A stretch of DNA of 64,000 bases from JANMAT01 sp031359995 (lineage in GTDB: Bacteria > Actinomycetota > Acidimicrobiia > Acidimicrobiales > Ilumatobacteraceae): assembly GCA_031359995.1 (NCBI GenBank), contig JANMAT010000133.1, positions 1 to 64,000 on the forward strand, read 5' to 3'. The position numbers and the translations under genes are program-made. The notes below the pieces were generated by a model. It searched no databases and was not told where the DNA came from. It was given only the letters and a program-made list of their open reading frames with translations. This document shows, piece after piece, positions 51,568 through 59,922 of this stretch (within the stretch, counting starts at the first letter, position 1; every line of letters starts with the position of its first letter).

Positions 51568-51969
51568 TCATCCCTCGTAGTCGAAGTTCTCGAGTCCCAC
51601 CGGGAGGGCGTGGTAGTCCCCGGCCTCGGCGACCCACCACGCGCTCACGGTGGTGAGCCCGGTCGGCTGGTCGATCGCACCCGCCGCGATGGAGAGGCGC
51701 TCCGGTACGGCGATGATGCGCCAGAACAACGACGAGCCACAGGTGGCGCAGAAGCCGTACTCGACCGTCGAGTCCGGCGAGTACCACGCCAGCGATTCGT
51801 CGGCCTCGAAGTGGACTTCGGACGTCGCTGCGCCCGATGCCGCCAGGAAGTGGCCGGTGAACTTGCGACAACGAACGCAGTGGCAGTTCGTGACCTCTCG
51901 CAGGGGACCATGCACCGAGTAGCGAACCCCGCCGCACATGCATCCGCCGGTCGCTCGTTGTTCGTTCAC
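51568..51969 (-). CDS. GFA/CENP-V family zinc-binding protein
   Basis: This 133-residue protein has the Cys pattern of the GFA (glutathione-dependent formaldehyde-activating-like) family: GGCMCGGVRYSVHG, TNCHCVRCRKFTG and YGFCATCGSSLFW, seven Cys that bind two zinc ions. Most family members have no proven formaldehyde role. GTG 51969 overlaps the putA stop by four bases, so it is translated with putA. The function in proline catabolism is unclear. Confidence 0.85.
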   Translation of the reverse strand: MNEQRATGGCMCGGVRYSVHGPLREVTNCHCVRCRKFTGHFLAASGAATSEVHFEADESLAWYSPDSTVEYGFCATCGSSLFWRIIAVPERLSIAAGAIDQPTGLTTVSAWWVAEAGDYHALPVGLENFDYEG

Positions 51970-54900
51970 CGCGTTCCTCCAGGACGGCTCGGTTCCAGAC
52001 GGCCGTGACGATGGAGCGTACGGGTCACCACTTGCTCGCGGAACCACCGGGGCATCTCGACCTCAGGGTGAGCGACGAGCGGACGATCATCGACGGTGAT
52101 GGCCAATCGATGGGCCAGCGATAGCAGTGAGTCAGAGATCGAACCGGCAACCCGCAACCGATCGACTCCAAGGGTGCCCAGGCGAGCGGCAAAGGACGAC
52201 TCGTCCTCAGCTGCGGCGTCCGAGGTGACCAGTCGAGCTCCGGCGGCCGTCGCCGCAGCCCGGGCGATGGTCACCGCTGACGGGGGAGCGCCCGAGCCGA
52301 GGCGCAACGCCACCCCTCCAGGGAGTGGACGAAGCCGGTAGGCGTTGCCCTCGGCTCGAAGGGCCGTGGGATCGTGCTCATCCAGTGCGGTGCGCGCCCA
52401 CCGGCGGAACTCGGTGTCGAGCGACTCGAGCCTGTTGGCGGTGGGAGATCCGGCCGGCCATTGCCGCAGCGAGGCGACGTAGGCCGGTCCGCCGGCCTTC
52501 ACCGTCGGCCCCACCACCGATTGCTTCCAACCACCGAAGGGCTGGCGTTGCACGATGGCGCCGGTCATGCCCCGATTGACGTAGAGGTTTCCGGCCTCGA
52601 CCCGATCACACCACCGACCGATCTCGTGAGGATCGAGCGCGTGAAGCCCCGCGGTGAGGCCGTAGTCGCTCGAGTTCTGGATGGTGATGGCATCGTCGAG
52701 ATCGGCGGCTCGGATGAGGCCGAGCACGGGACCGAAGCACTCGGTGCGAGCGAGCCACGATCCTGGGCGCACTCCGAGACGGACGCCGGGTGTCCAGCTC
52801 AGATCGTCGCCCAACGAGGTCGGCTCGACGAGCCACGATTCTCCTGGCTCCAGCATGGTCAGGGCGCGGCGTAGATCGGGACCGGGCGGGCCGATGAGCG
52901 GACCGACATCGGTGGTCAGATCGGTCGCCGGACCGACCCGCAACGTCGTGACCGCGTCACACAGGCGACGGCGAAACCCCTCATCGTCGTACACGGACGC
53001 TTCGATGATCGCCAGGCTGGCGGCCGAGCACTTCTGGCCGGCGTGCCCGAATGCGGAGCGGACGAGATCACGGATGGCGGCGTCGACATCTGCGGTCGCG
53101 GTGATCACCATGGCGTTCTTGCCGCTCGTCTCGGCGTGGAGTCGCAGCGTCGGGCGCCATCCCAGGAACAGCTGCGCAGTGGCATGAGCACCGGTCAGGA
53201 TGACCGCGTCGACGTCGGGGTGAGTCACCAGTCGGGTTGCCGCTTCGTTGTCGGGACAGGCGAGCAGCTGCAGGGCATGGCGGGGGATTCCGGCTTCCCA
53301 ACAGCACTCGACAACGAGCGAAGCGGTGAGTACGACTTCGGGTGCCGGCTTGAGCAGGACGGTGTTTCCGGCCGCCAATGCTGCCAGCACGCCACCGAGC
53401 GGAATGGCGAACGGGAAGTTCCACGGCGGGGTGATCACGATGGTGCCGAGGGGGGCTGACGACGCGCCGGCTTCGCCGAGCCGGTCGATCGACGCGATGG
53501 AGCGGGCATAGTAGCGAGCGAAGTCGACCGCCTCGGAGACTTCCGGGTCACCCTCGGCAACGGTCTTGCCGGCCTCGTGGGCCATGGTCGCCAGGATCTC
53601 GCCCCGGCGGGCCTCGACCACATCGCCGACACCGTTGATCAGCCGGGCCCGATCCGAACCGGCAAGGTGTCCCCATGTCGATTGGGCGGCTACCGCGGTG
53701 GCCACTGCGTGAGCGACCATGTCGAGATCGGCCACCGGCGGTCGAGCCGGTGGGACCCACGACGTCATCGAATCGGCCAGCCACGAACGGTTGGCCGGCG
53801 AGGTGAAGTCGGTGTCGGGAGCGTTGGCGAAGGCCGAGCCCAACTCGTCGGCCGCGATCGGTTGACGGCGATCCTGCGTGCGTCGCGGCGTGGTGCCCAC
53901 CGAGCGTCGACCACGAGCCGCCGCGGTGAAGCGGTTGGCCTGATGCTCGAAGATGGCGTTGCCCGGGGCTATCTCGAACAGCGACGTCAGGAAGTTCTCC
54001 GGGGCGGTGTTCTCGTCGAGCCGGCGCACCAGGTAGGCGATTGCGGCCGAGAAGTCGTCATGGGCCACGATCGGGGTGTAGAGCAACACCGATCCGGCCC
54101 GTTGCTTCACGGCCAAAGCCTGGGCCGGAGCCATGCCTTCAAGCATCTCGATCTCCAGCCGGTCGGCCCGCGCCCGCTCGCCGAGCCGGTCTCGCTCGAG
54201 CAGAGCCCACGCCAGATCGAACACGTTGTGGCTGGCGACGCCGATGCGAACGGCATCGTCGTACCTCGGGTCGAGCAGCAGGTCGAGCACGGCCTTGTAG
54301 CTGGCGTCGACCTCGTGTTTCGTGGCGTACGGTGCGGCTTCCCACCCCCGGATCTCGGCCTCGACCGACTCCATGGCGAGGTTGGCGCCCTTCACCAATC
54401 GGATCTTGATCGGCGTGCCTCCGGCGGCGACGCGCTGCTTGGCCCATTCGGCCAGCTCGATTGCGGCGGAGTGGGAATCGGGAAGATAGGCCTGCAACAC
54501 GATGCCGGCCGCCAGCTGCCGGAACTCCGGTTCGTCGAGCACGGAGCGGAACACCGTCGCCGTGAGCGCCAGGTCCCGGTACTCCTCCATGTCGAGGTTG
54601 ACGAACTTCGGCGGCGTGTGGCGGGCCGCGGCGCGGTAGAGGGTTCTCAGGTGACCGCCCACCTCGTCGATGGTTGCGTCGAACGCCAGAGCACTCACGT
54701 GGGCGCAGATCGCCGAGATCTTCACCGACACGTAGTTGACGTCGGGGCGGGCGAGTTGTTCGAGCACCAACCCGAGCCGATGGGTCGCCTCGGCATCGCT
54801 CAGGATCGCCTCGCCCAGCACGTTGATGTTGCTCCCCAAACCGGCGACCTGTCGCGATCGGAGATGTCGAGCGAGCGCCGGGTCTTCGGACGGCAACACC

Positions 54901-55319
54901 GTGCCCGAGCTCTCCCAACGGAGCCGACGATCGACCAGTCGCATGACCGAGCGGGGGAACACCCGGGCGGCCGACGCCCCGACCCGCACCATCAGTCGGT
55001 CGGTCAAGCCGAATGAGCCGAGGGGCAGCTCGCGGGCCAGGCTCCCGAAGCGCTCGGCGGCGCGAGTGGGGTCGTCGATCCGGGCGACCTCATCGGTGAG
55101 CGCCATCGTGAACGCCTGGGCATTCGGATCGCCGACGATCGCCGCCACCCGTTGTTGACGCCGCCGAATGCCCCGGGGCACCGACCCCTCGCCGCGACGG
55201 GCCTCACCGAGGATCTCGGCGGCGAGGGCGATGGCGCGTTCGATGCGGGCGGTGTCCATGCTGGCGGGGTCGCCCGAGGAGTTCGGACGTCGGCCGTCCG
55301 GTTTGGTCGAGATCGTCAT
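51966..55319 (-). CDS. putA: bifunctional proline dehydrogenase/L-glutamate gamma-semialdehyde dehydrogenase
   Basis: This 1117-residue protein oxidises proline to glutamate in two steps. Residues 60-480 form the FAD-dependent PRODH barrel (NVLGEAILSDAEATHRLGLV; NYVSVKISAICAHVS; GTPIKIRLVKGANLAMESVE; LEMLEGMAPAQA-like helix 8). Residues 520-1000 form the NAD-dependent aldehyde dehydrogenase: TPPWNFPFAIPLGGVLAALA, HAETSGKNAMVITATADVDA, and Cys764 in FGHAGQKCSAASLAI. There is no N-terminal ribbon-helix-helix DNA-binding domain, so it is not a self-repressor. Regulation likely comes from the divergent PAS-AraC protein. ATG 55319 has CAGGG just upstream. A GFA-like gene is coupled downstream. Confidence 0.92.
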   Translation of the reverse strand: MTISTKPDGRRPNSSGDPASMDTARIERAIALAAEILGEARRGEGSVPRGIRRRQQRVAAIVGDPNAQAFTMALTDEVARIDDPTRAAERFGSLARELPLGSFGLTDRLMVRVGASAARVFPRSVMRLVDRRLRWESSGTVLPSEDPALARHLRSRQVAGLGSNINVLGEAILSDAEATHRLGLVLEQLARPDVNYVSVKISAICAHVSALAFDATIDEVGGHLRTLYRAAARHTPPKFVNLDMEEYRDLALTATVFRSVLDEPEFRQLAAGIVLQAYLPDSHSAAIELAEWAKQRVAAGGTPIKIRLVKGANLAMESVEAEIRGWEAAPYATKHEVDASYKAVLDLLLDPRYDDAVRIGVASHNVFDLAWALLERDRLGERARADRLEIEMLEGMAPAQALAVKQRAGSVLLYTPIVAHDDFSAAIAYLVRRLDENTAPENFLTSLFEIAPGNAIFEHQANRFTAAARGRRSVGTTPRRTQDRRQPIAADELGSAFANAPDTDFTSPANRSWLADSMTSWVPPARPPVADLDMVAHAVATAVAAQSTWGHLAGSDRARLINGVGDVVEARRGEILATMAHEAGKTVAEGDPEVSEAVDFARYYARSIASIDRLGEAGASSAPLGTIVITPPWNFPFAIPLGGVLAALAAGNTVLLKPAPEVVLTASLVVECCWEAGIPRHALQLLACPDNEAATRLVTHPDVDAVILTGAHATAQLFLGWRPTLRLHAETSGKNAMVITATADVDAAIRDLVRSAFGHAGQKCSAASLAIIEASVYDDEGFRRRLCDAVTTLRVGPATDLTTDVGPLIGPPGPDLRRALTMLEPGESWLVEPTSLGDDLSWTPGVRLGVRPGSWLARTECFGPVLGLIRAADLDDAITIQNSSDYGLTAGLHALDPHEIGRWCDRVEAGNLYVNRGMTGAIVQRQPFGGWKQSVVGPTVKAGGPAYVASLRQWPAGSPTANRLESLDTEFRRWARTALDEHDPTALRAEGNAYRLRPLPGGVALRLGSGAPPSAVTIARAAATAAGARLVTSDAAAEDESSFAARLGTLGVDRLRVAGSISDSLLSLAHRLAITVDDRPLVAHPEVEMPRWFREQVVTRTLHRHGRLEPSRPGGTR

Positions 55320-55382
55320 GCCCTGATTCAACGAGAACGAGCGGCGTAGGTCTTGGCAAGTCCGCCCGTCAGGCCTACTCCA

Positions 55383-55392
55383 GTTGTACAAC
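55383..55392. promoter_or_regulatory. short palindrome in the putA/AraC divergent region
   Basis: GTTGTACAAC is a perfect 10-bp palindrome in the 104-bp region between putA and the divergent AraC-type gene, 32 bases upstream of the latter's start. Flanking AGT and ACT extend it loosely. It is a candidate site for the AraC-type regulator; it is short, so chance is possible. Confidence 0.35.
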
Positions 55393-55423
55393 GACTCGGG
55401 CGACCGTCGGGCACACTGGTGCG

Positions 55424-56170
55424 GTGCTGTCGGACTCCACGTCGCTCTTGATTTCTTTGTTCGAGACCGTTCCCCGGGTGATGGTGTGCGTGAAGAGCGC
55501 CGATGGCCGCTACGTGGCCGCCAATGAGGCATTCGTGCAACGGGCCAGCCGGCGCCATGTCAACGAGGTAATCGGGCGGAAGGCCGCCGATCTCTTCCCC
55601 GTTGAGCTGGCCGCTTCGTACGAGGCCCAGGACCGCTCGTTGCTCGCCACTGGTCGTCCGGCCCGCAATCAGCTGGAGGTGATCACCGATGCGTCGGGGC
55701 ACTCTGGTTGGTACCTCACGACCAAGGTGCTGACCAACGCCGTCGTCGGCGCGCCCGAAGTCGTTGCCGTATCGGTGGAGGCCGACCTAGCCCGGGGCGG
55801 CGCGGTTCGAGCGGGCGGCGTACGCGCCGCGGTGGAGTTGGTGCGACGCGAGTACGCACGCGCGTTGCCGGTCGCCGAGCTGGCCACGGCGGCGGCGATG
55901 AGCACCGATCAGTTGGAACGGGCGATGCGGCGGGTGCTCGGTGTCTCGCCGAAGCAGTACGTGGTGCGGACCCGCATCGATCAGGCCGCCTTCCTGCTGG
56001 TAACCGGATCGACTCCGATCGCCGAGGTGGCGGCGTCATGTGGGTTCTTCGACCAGAGTCAGCTGACCCGCCAGTTCAAGGCGGCAGTGGGCCTGACCCC
56101 CGGTCGGTACCGCGACCTCGCCCGCACCGAGCCCCCCGGAGTGGAGCCGTCGGCCGTGGGCCCGCGCTAG
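55424..56170 (+). CDS. AraC-family regulator with N-terminal PAS-like domain
   Basis: This 248-residue protein has a PAS-type sensor at residues 1-125 (VCVKSADGRYVAANEAFVQR; EVIGRKAADLFPVELAASYE). Residues 130-236 hold the double helix-turn-helix of AraC proteins (ALPVAELATAAAMSTDQLER; IAEVAASCGFFDQSQLTRQF; LTPGRYRDL). Its position divergent from putA suggests it senses proline or a related metabolite or redox state and controls putA. The start is GTG 55424. The ligand is unknown. Confidence 0.88.
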   Translation: MLSDSTSLLISLFETVPRVMVCVKSADGRYVAANEAFVQRASRRHVNEVIGRKAADLFPVELAASYEAQDRSLLATGRPARNQLEVITDASGHSGWYLTTKVLTNAVVGAPEVVAVSVEADLARGGAVRAGGVRAAVELVRREYARALPVAELATAAAMSTDQLERAMRRVLGVSPKQYVVRTRIDQAAFLLVTGSTPIAEVAASCGFFDQSQLTRQFKAAVGLTPGRYRDLARTEPPGVEPSAVGPR

Positions 56171-56180
56171 CCGCCGCCGT

Positions 56181-57044
56181 TCAGGCGGCGAGGCTGGCCA
56201 ACAGTTCGCCGCTGGCGTGACGCCACGCCGACGGCGAGATGCCAGCCGGTCGCCATGGCTCCAGCGCCATCAACGAAGCGGCTCGGCCCGTCACCAACTC
56301 CTGTCCGGCGGTGGCCCAGACGGTGTCATGGTGGCGGAGCAGATCGAGGGTGGCGTCCAGCGGATCGCGCAGCCGAGCGAGGGCGTCCGCCTCGTACACG
56401 CACACGTTCCATGCCGCGTGAGCGCCGATCGAGGCGATGGTTTGGGACACCACGTCGGCCCACGTCCGCTCGAACGCAATGATCGGTTCGGGGTCCTTGA
56501 CGGTTCGCATGACCGCCGACGTCTCGGAGAACACCAGTCCGACCGAGTGGCCCTCGAGGTCGGGGGTGAGCCGATTCACTTCGCGACGGAGCGCCTCGGT
56601 GATGGCGGCCGGGTCATAGGCCGCGGCACCGTCGCGATGGAGTCGAATCCGACCATGAGGAGGTAGCCCATCGGCCGGCGCTCCGCTCGATGCCGAGGCC
56701 AGTATCCACGCTTCGACCTGACCGGTGCACGCCGCCGCGACATGGGCGAGGGGCGAGCGATCGGCATCGTTGACCAGCAGCAATGCGTGACGCCCGAGTG
56801 GGCGCAAGGCCGCGGCGAACAGCGCGGTCGGTTCAGCTCCGAACGCGTCCGCCAGTCGGGCGACCACGTCGACCGTCGGGGTGGGGCCACTGCGGCGCCC
56901 GGGGCGTCGTGATCGCTCGAGGGCGACGACGTAGGCCTGGGAGATACCGGCCCGCCGACTCAGATCCCGGGTGGACCAACCGCGCTCGTCGCGCCAGGCG
57001 GCAAGCATCCGGGCCAAGCCGATGGGGTCGAACTCCCATCGCAA
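56181..57044 (-). CDS. XRE-family transcriptional regulator with C-terminal sensor region
   Basis: This 287-residue protein has an XRE helix-turn-helix at residues 8-75 (DERGWSTRDLSRRAGISQAY followed by VVALERSRR), then a roughly 200-residue domain (HALLLVNDADRSPLAHVAAA; EPIIAFERTWADVVSQTIAS) of unknown fold, perhaps for ligand binding. It is divergent, 55 bp away, from the DUF2182-DUF1326-DmdA-like operon and is its likely regulator. The inducer is not known. Confidence 0.8.
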   Translation of the reverse strand: MRWEFDPIGLARMLAAWRDERGWSTRDLSRRAGISQAYVVALERSRRPGRRSGPTPTVDVVARLADAFGAEPTALFAAALRPLGRHALLLVNDADRSPLAHVAAACTGQVEAWILASASSGAPADGLPPHGRIRLHRDGAAAYDPAAITEALRREVNRLTPDLEGHSVGLVFSETSAVMRTVKDPEPIIAFERTWADVVSQTIASIGAHAAWNVCVYEADALARLRDPLDATLDLLRHHDTVWATAGQELVTGRAASLMALEPWRPAGISPSAWRHASGELLASLAA

Positions 57045-57099
57045 GGCCGGCGCCGGTTCGGTACGACGGCTACGAATGCGATCATTATAGTGCTCGACC

Positions 57100-57810
57100 G
57101 TGGCCGCAACAAGCCAGCTCCCGGCCGTTGAACAACGTGGAAGCGCGGCGCGGTTGTGGGTGGTTGCCGGTCTCGGGGTCGTCCTCGCCTGGGCGGCGTT
57201 GTTGCGGAGTCATGCCACTGCTCACCATTCCGGCGCCGTCGCCACGATCGCCATGTGGGCCGTCATGACGGTGGCGATGATGGCGCCGACCGCGGTGCCG
57301 GTGTTGGTCTCGTTGCGGGAGTTGCTGACCGGTCGATCGGCCGCACCGTGGTGGTCGTTCATCGGGGCGTACCTGTCGGTCTGGGTCGGCTTCTCGGTCA
57401 TCGCCGGCAGCGCTCAGCTCGGTCTGACCAAACTCGGTCTCCTCGACCATGCCGGCTCGAGCACGGCGCGATGGTTGTCCGCCGGACTCCTTGCCGCGGC
57501 CGGCGGGTACCAGTTCTCGGCGTTGGGGCTTCGTCACGGGCTGTCATGTGTCGGGTGCTGTTGGGCGCTCATGGCCCTCGGTTTCGTCGGTGGCGTGGCC
57601 AACGTCGGGTTCATGGTGTTGGCCATGGTGCTGATGGTCATCGAGAAGCTGCCGGCGGTCGGTGCTCGGGTGACCGTTCCGCTGAGGGTCGCACTGGTCG
57701 GCGCCAGTCTCGTCGTGCTGCTGACCCCCACCGATCCGTCATCGACGAACCTCCATCACCAAGCCCGCGAAGCGAAGGAGCACCATGAACACCTGGTCGA
57801 TCGAGGGTGA
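57100..57810 (+). CDS. DUF2182 family integral membrane protein
   Basis: This 236-residue membrane protein with about six membrane helices carries the DUF2182 marks: AMWAVMTVAMMAPTAVPVLV (Met-rich) and HGLSCVGCCWALMALGFVGG with a CxxCC cluster in a helix. The family is described as predicted metal-binding and is often next to DUF1326 genes, as here. TATAGT at 57086-57091 lies eight bases before GTG 57100, so the operon starts leaderless. The C-terminal tail is His/Glu-rich. The 3' end overlaps the DUF1326 gene by 26 bp. Confidence 0.82.
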   Translation: MAATSQLPAVEQRGSAARLWVVAGLGVVLAWAALLRSHATAHHSGAVATIAMWAVMTVAMMAPTAVPVLVSLRELLTGRSAAPWWSFIGAYLSVWVGFSVIAGSAQLGLTKLGLLDHAGSSTARWLSAGLLAAAGGYQFSALGLRHGLSCVGCCWALMALGFVGGVANVGFMVLAMVLMVIEKLPAVGARVTVPLRVALVGASLVVLLTPTDPSSTNLHHQAREAKEHHEHLVDRG

Positions 57811-58393
57811 GCTCATCCTCAACTGCAACCGCACGGTGTTCTGTCCGTGCGTCATCTCGCTCGGCAAGCACCCGCCGACCGAGGGTTACCGCCAGGCGTG
57901 GGCCGGGGTCCGCATCGATCGGGGGTCCTCGGGGGATCTCGATCTCTCCGGGCTCAACGTGGCCATGCTTCTCGACATCCCGGGCAAGATGGAACGGGGG
58001 AACTGGACGCTTGCGTTGTGGATCGATGATCGGGCGACGGACGAACAGTTCGAGCAACTGGAAACCATCTTCCGAGGCAAGGCTCGGGGCACGACGGGGC
58101 TGTTCAACCTGTTGGTCGGTGAGTACCTCGGCGCGGCACGGGCACCGATCACCTTCGTGACCGAGGGCTCGACCCGCTCGCTGTCGGTCGGCAAGTTCAT
58201 CCAGGGTTCGGTGACCCCGATCGGCGGAACCCGGACCGCCGAAGACGTCACCGTCGTCAACACCCAGTACTGGATGGGCCCCGAGGTCGTGGTGGCCGAG
58301 GCTGATCAGGGTCGGGTCCGGGCCTTCGGGAGGGTGTGGAACTTCGAGGGCCGCAGCGCCGAGATCTGTGGCATTCGGTGGTCCGGGCCGTGA
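57785..58393 (+). CDS. DUF1326 family protein
   Basis: This 202-residue soluble protein begins with the DUF1326 pattern SIEGELILNCNRTVFCPCVI (three Cys near residues 14-22) and has NWTLALWIDDRATDEQFEQL and RGTTGLFNLLVGEY. The family occurs with DUF2182 membrane proteins; its role is unknown, possibly metal- or thiol-related. GGAG is seven bases before the ATG. Its TGA overlaps the start of the DmdA-like gene (GTGA). Confidence 0.85.
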   Translation: MNTWSIEGELILNCNRTVFCPCVISLGKHPPTEGYRQAWAGVRIDRGSSGDLDLSGLNVAMLLDIPGKMERGNWTLALWIDDRATDEQFEQLETIFRGKARGTTGLFNLLVGEYLGAARAPITFVTEGSTRSLSVGKFIQGSVTPIGGTRTAEDVTVVNTQYWMGPEVVVAEADQGRVRAFGRVWNFEGRSAEICGIRWSGP

Positions 58394-59514
58394 GCGCACC
58401 GCGCCTCACGATCAGCCGGCGCACTCGCTCGACCCCGTTCACTCCGCACGTCGAGTCCGCCGGTGTGCAGGCCTACACCGTGTACAACCACATGCTGCTG
58501 CCCACGTCGTTCCGGGGGGTCGAAGCGGACTACTGGCACCTGCGCACCGCGGTGCAGATCTGGGATGTCGGATGCGAACGCCAGGTCGAAGTACGCGGCT
58601 CCGACGCCGCCCGATTGGCCCACCTGCTCACGGTGCGCGACCTGCGCTCCTTTGCCGTTGGCCGGTGTGGGTACGCGCCGGTCTGTGATCACGACGGTCG
58701 GCTGATCAACGACCCCGTCGTGCTTCGCCTCGCCGAAGATCGGTTCTGGTTCTCGGTCGCCGATTCCGATGTCGTGTTGTGGGCCGGCGGGCTCGCGCAT
58801 GGACTCGGACTCGATGTGGCGGTCGACGAACCCGATGTCTGGCCGCTGGCCGTTCAGGGGCCGCTCGCCGAGGACACCCTCGCCGAGGTGTTCGGCGACG
58901 AGGTGCGGGCCATCCGGTTCTTCCGCTTCGCCGTGCTCTCGTTCCGGGGTCATCCGCTGGTGGTGGCTCGCACCGGTTGGAGCGCCCAGGGCGGGTTCGA
59001 GATCTACGTCGACGACCCCGATGTGGGGGTGGCCCTGTACGAGGCCGTGGTGGCGGCGGGAGCGCGGTTCGACATCGGCCCCGGCTGCCCGAACGGCATC
59101 GAGCGCATCGAGGCCGGACTGTTGAGCTACGGCTCCGATGTCACCCGAGCCGACACCGCACTCGAAGCCGGGCTCGACCGATACTGCGCACTCGACGCTC
59201 CCATCGAGGCCATCGGCATCGAAGCACTGCGCGCCCAGGCGGCCCGTGGGGTCACCCGACGGATCAGCGGCCTGAACATCGACGGTGAGGCGGTTCCCGG
59301 AATTCACGGGCTGTGGCCGATCGAGGTCGGTGGTGAACGAGTGGGATCGGTCACCTCGGCAGCATGGTCACCTCGGCTCGGTACCAACGTGGCCCTGGCG
59401 ATGTTGTCCACCGAGCACGGCGGGCTCGGCACCGAGGTGATGGTGACGACTCCGGACGGACCTCGCACTGCGACGGTTGCCGCGGTGCCGTTCGGGGATC
59501 CGGTGACCCCGTAG
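58390..59514 (+). CDS. dmdA: aminomethyltransferase-fold protein, probable dimethylsulfoniopropionate demethylase (DmdA-like)
   Basis: This 374-residue protein is in the GcvT/DmdA tetrahydrofolate-dependent methyltransferase family. The stretch YTVYNHMLLPTSFRGVEADY, WDVGCERQVEVRGSDAA, APVCDHDGRLINDPVVLRLA and EDRFWFSVADSDVVLWAGGL, with the later ARTGWSAQGGFEIYVDDPD, corresponds more closely to what I recall of DmdA (about 369 residues) than to GcvT of the glycine cleavage system; gcvP/gcvH are absent here. DmdA moves a methyl group of DMSP to THF, giving methylmercaptopropionate. Coupling to DUF2182/DUF1326 genes is not the usual dmdABC context. A choline-sulfatase fragment follows 48 bp later. 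Sarcosine- or betaine-type demethylation is the main alternative. Confidence 0.65.
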   Translation: MSAPRLTISRRTRSTPFTPHVESAGVQAYTVYNHMLLPTSFRGVEADYWHLRTAVQIWDVGCERQVEVRGSDAARLAHLLTVRDLRSFAVGRCGYAPVCDHDGRLINDPVVLRLAEDRFWFSVADSDVVLWAGGLAHGLGLDVAVDEPDVWPLAVQGPLAEDTLAEVFGDEVRAIRFFRFAVLSFRGHPLVVARTGWSAQGGFEIYVDDPDVGVALYEAVVAAGARFDIGPGCPNGIERIEAGLLSYGSDVTRADTALEAGLDRYCALDAPIEAIGIEALRAQAARGVTRRISGLNIDGEAVPGIHGLWPIEVGGERVGSVTSAAWSPRLGTNVALAMLSTEHGGLGTEVMVTTPDGPRTATVAAVPFGDPVTP

Positions 59515-59562
59515 CAGGCGAGACGGCGCAACGTCGGCGACGGCGGCAATGATCGCTCGGCG

Positions 59563-59765
59563 ATGGATCAGCGACCGAACATCTTGCTGTTGATGGCCGA
59601 TCAGTTGGCCGATCCGTGGTTGGCCCATGCCATCACTCCGGCCATCGATCGGTTGGCCGCCGAGGGCATCACATTCGCCAACGCCCACGGCAACAGCCCG
59701 CTCTGCGCGCCGGCTCGGTACGCCATGATGAGCGGCCAGCTGAACTCGAAGATCGGTGCCTACCT
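59563..59765 (+). pseudogene. betC: 5' fragment of a choline-sulfatase-like gene
   Basis: From ATG 59563 the reading RPNILLLMADQLADPWL, AAEGITFANAHGNSPLCAPA and RYAMMSGQLNSKIGAY matches the start of choline-sulfatase/arylsulfatase proteins, including CAPAR, where the Cys becomes formylglycine. Similarity ends at about 59765. The frame then runs through Arg-rich sequence for another 290 codons antisense to the next gene, which is not sulfatase. About 430 residues of the enzyme are missing. Confidence 0.65.
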
Positions 59766-59922
59766 GCGCCGCTGCGTCGTCAAGGGATGCAACGACCGCC
59801 TCCGAAGCCGAAGGCGCCGCGAGGCGATCGACTCGGCGGGTTCCCCACCTGGGAGATGTGGGAGCGCGATGGAGCGAGTCTCCACGGGCGCAGCACGGAC
59901 CCGTGACTCCGCTGCTGATGGC

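Noticed and set aside
51129..51656. Plus-strand open frame after the alcohol dehydrogenase fragment
   Set aside because: It is a frame-shifted reading of the dehydrogenase end plus antisense of OYE and GFA genes.
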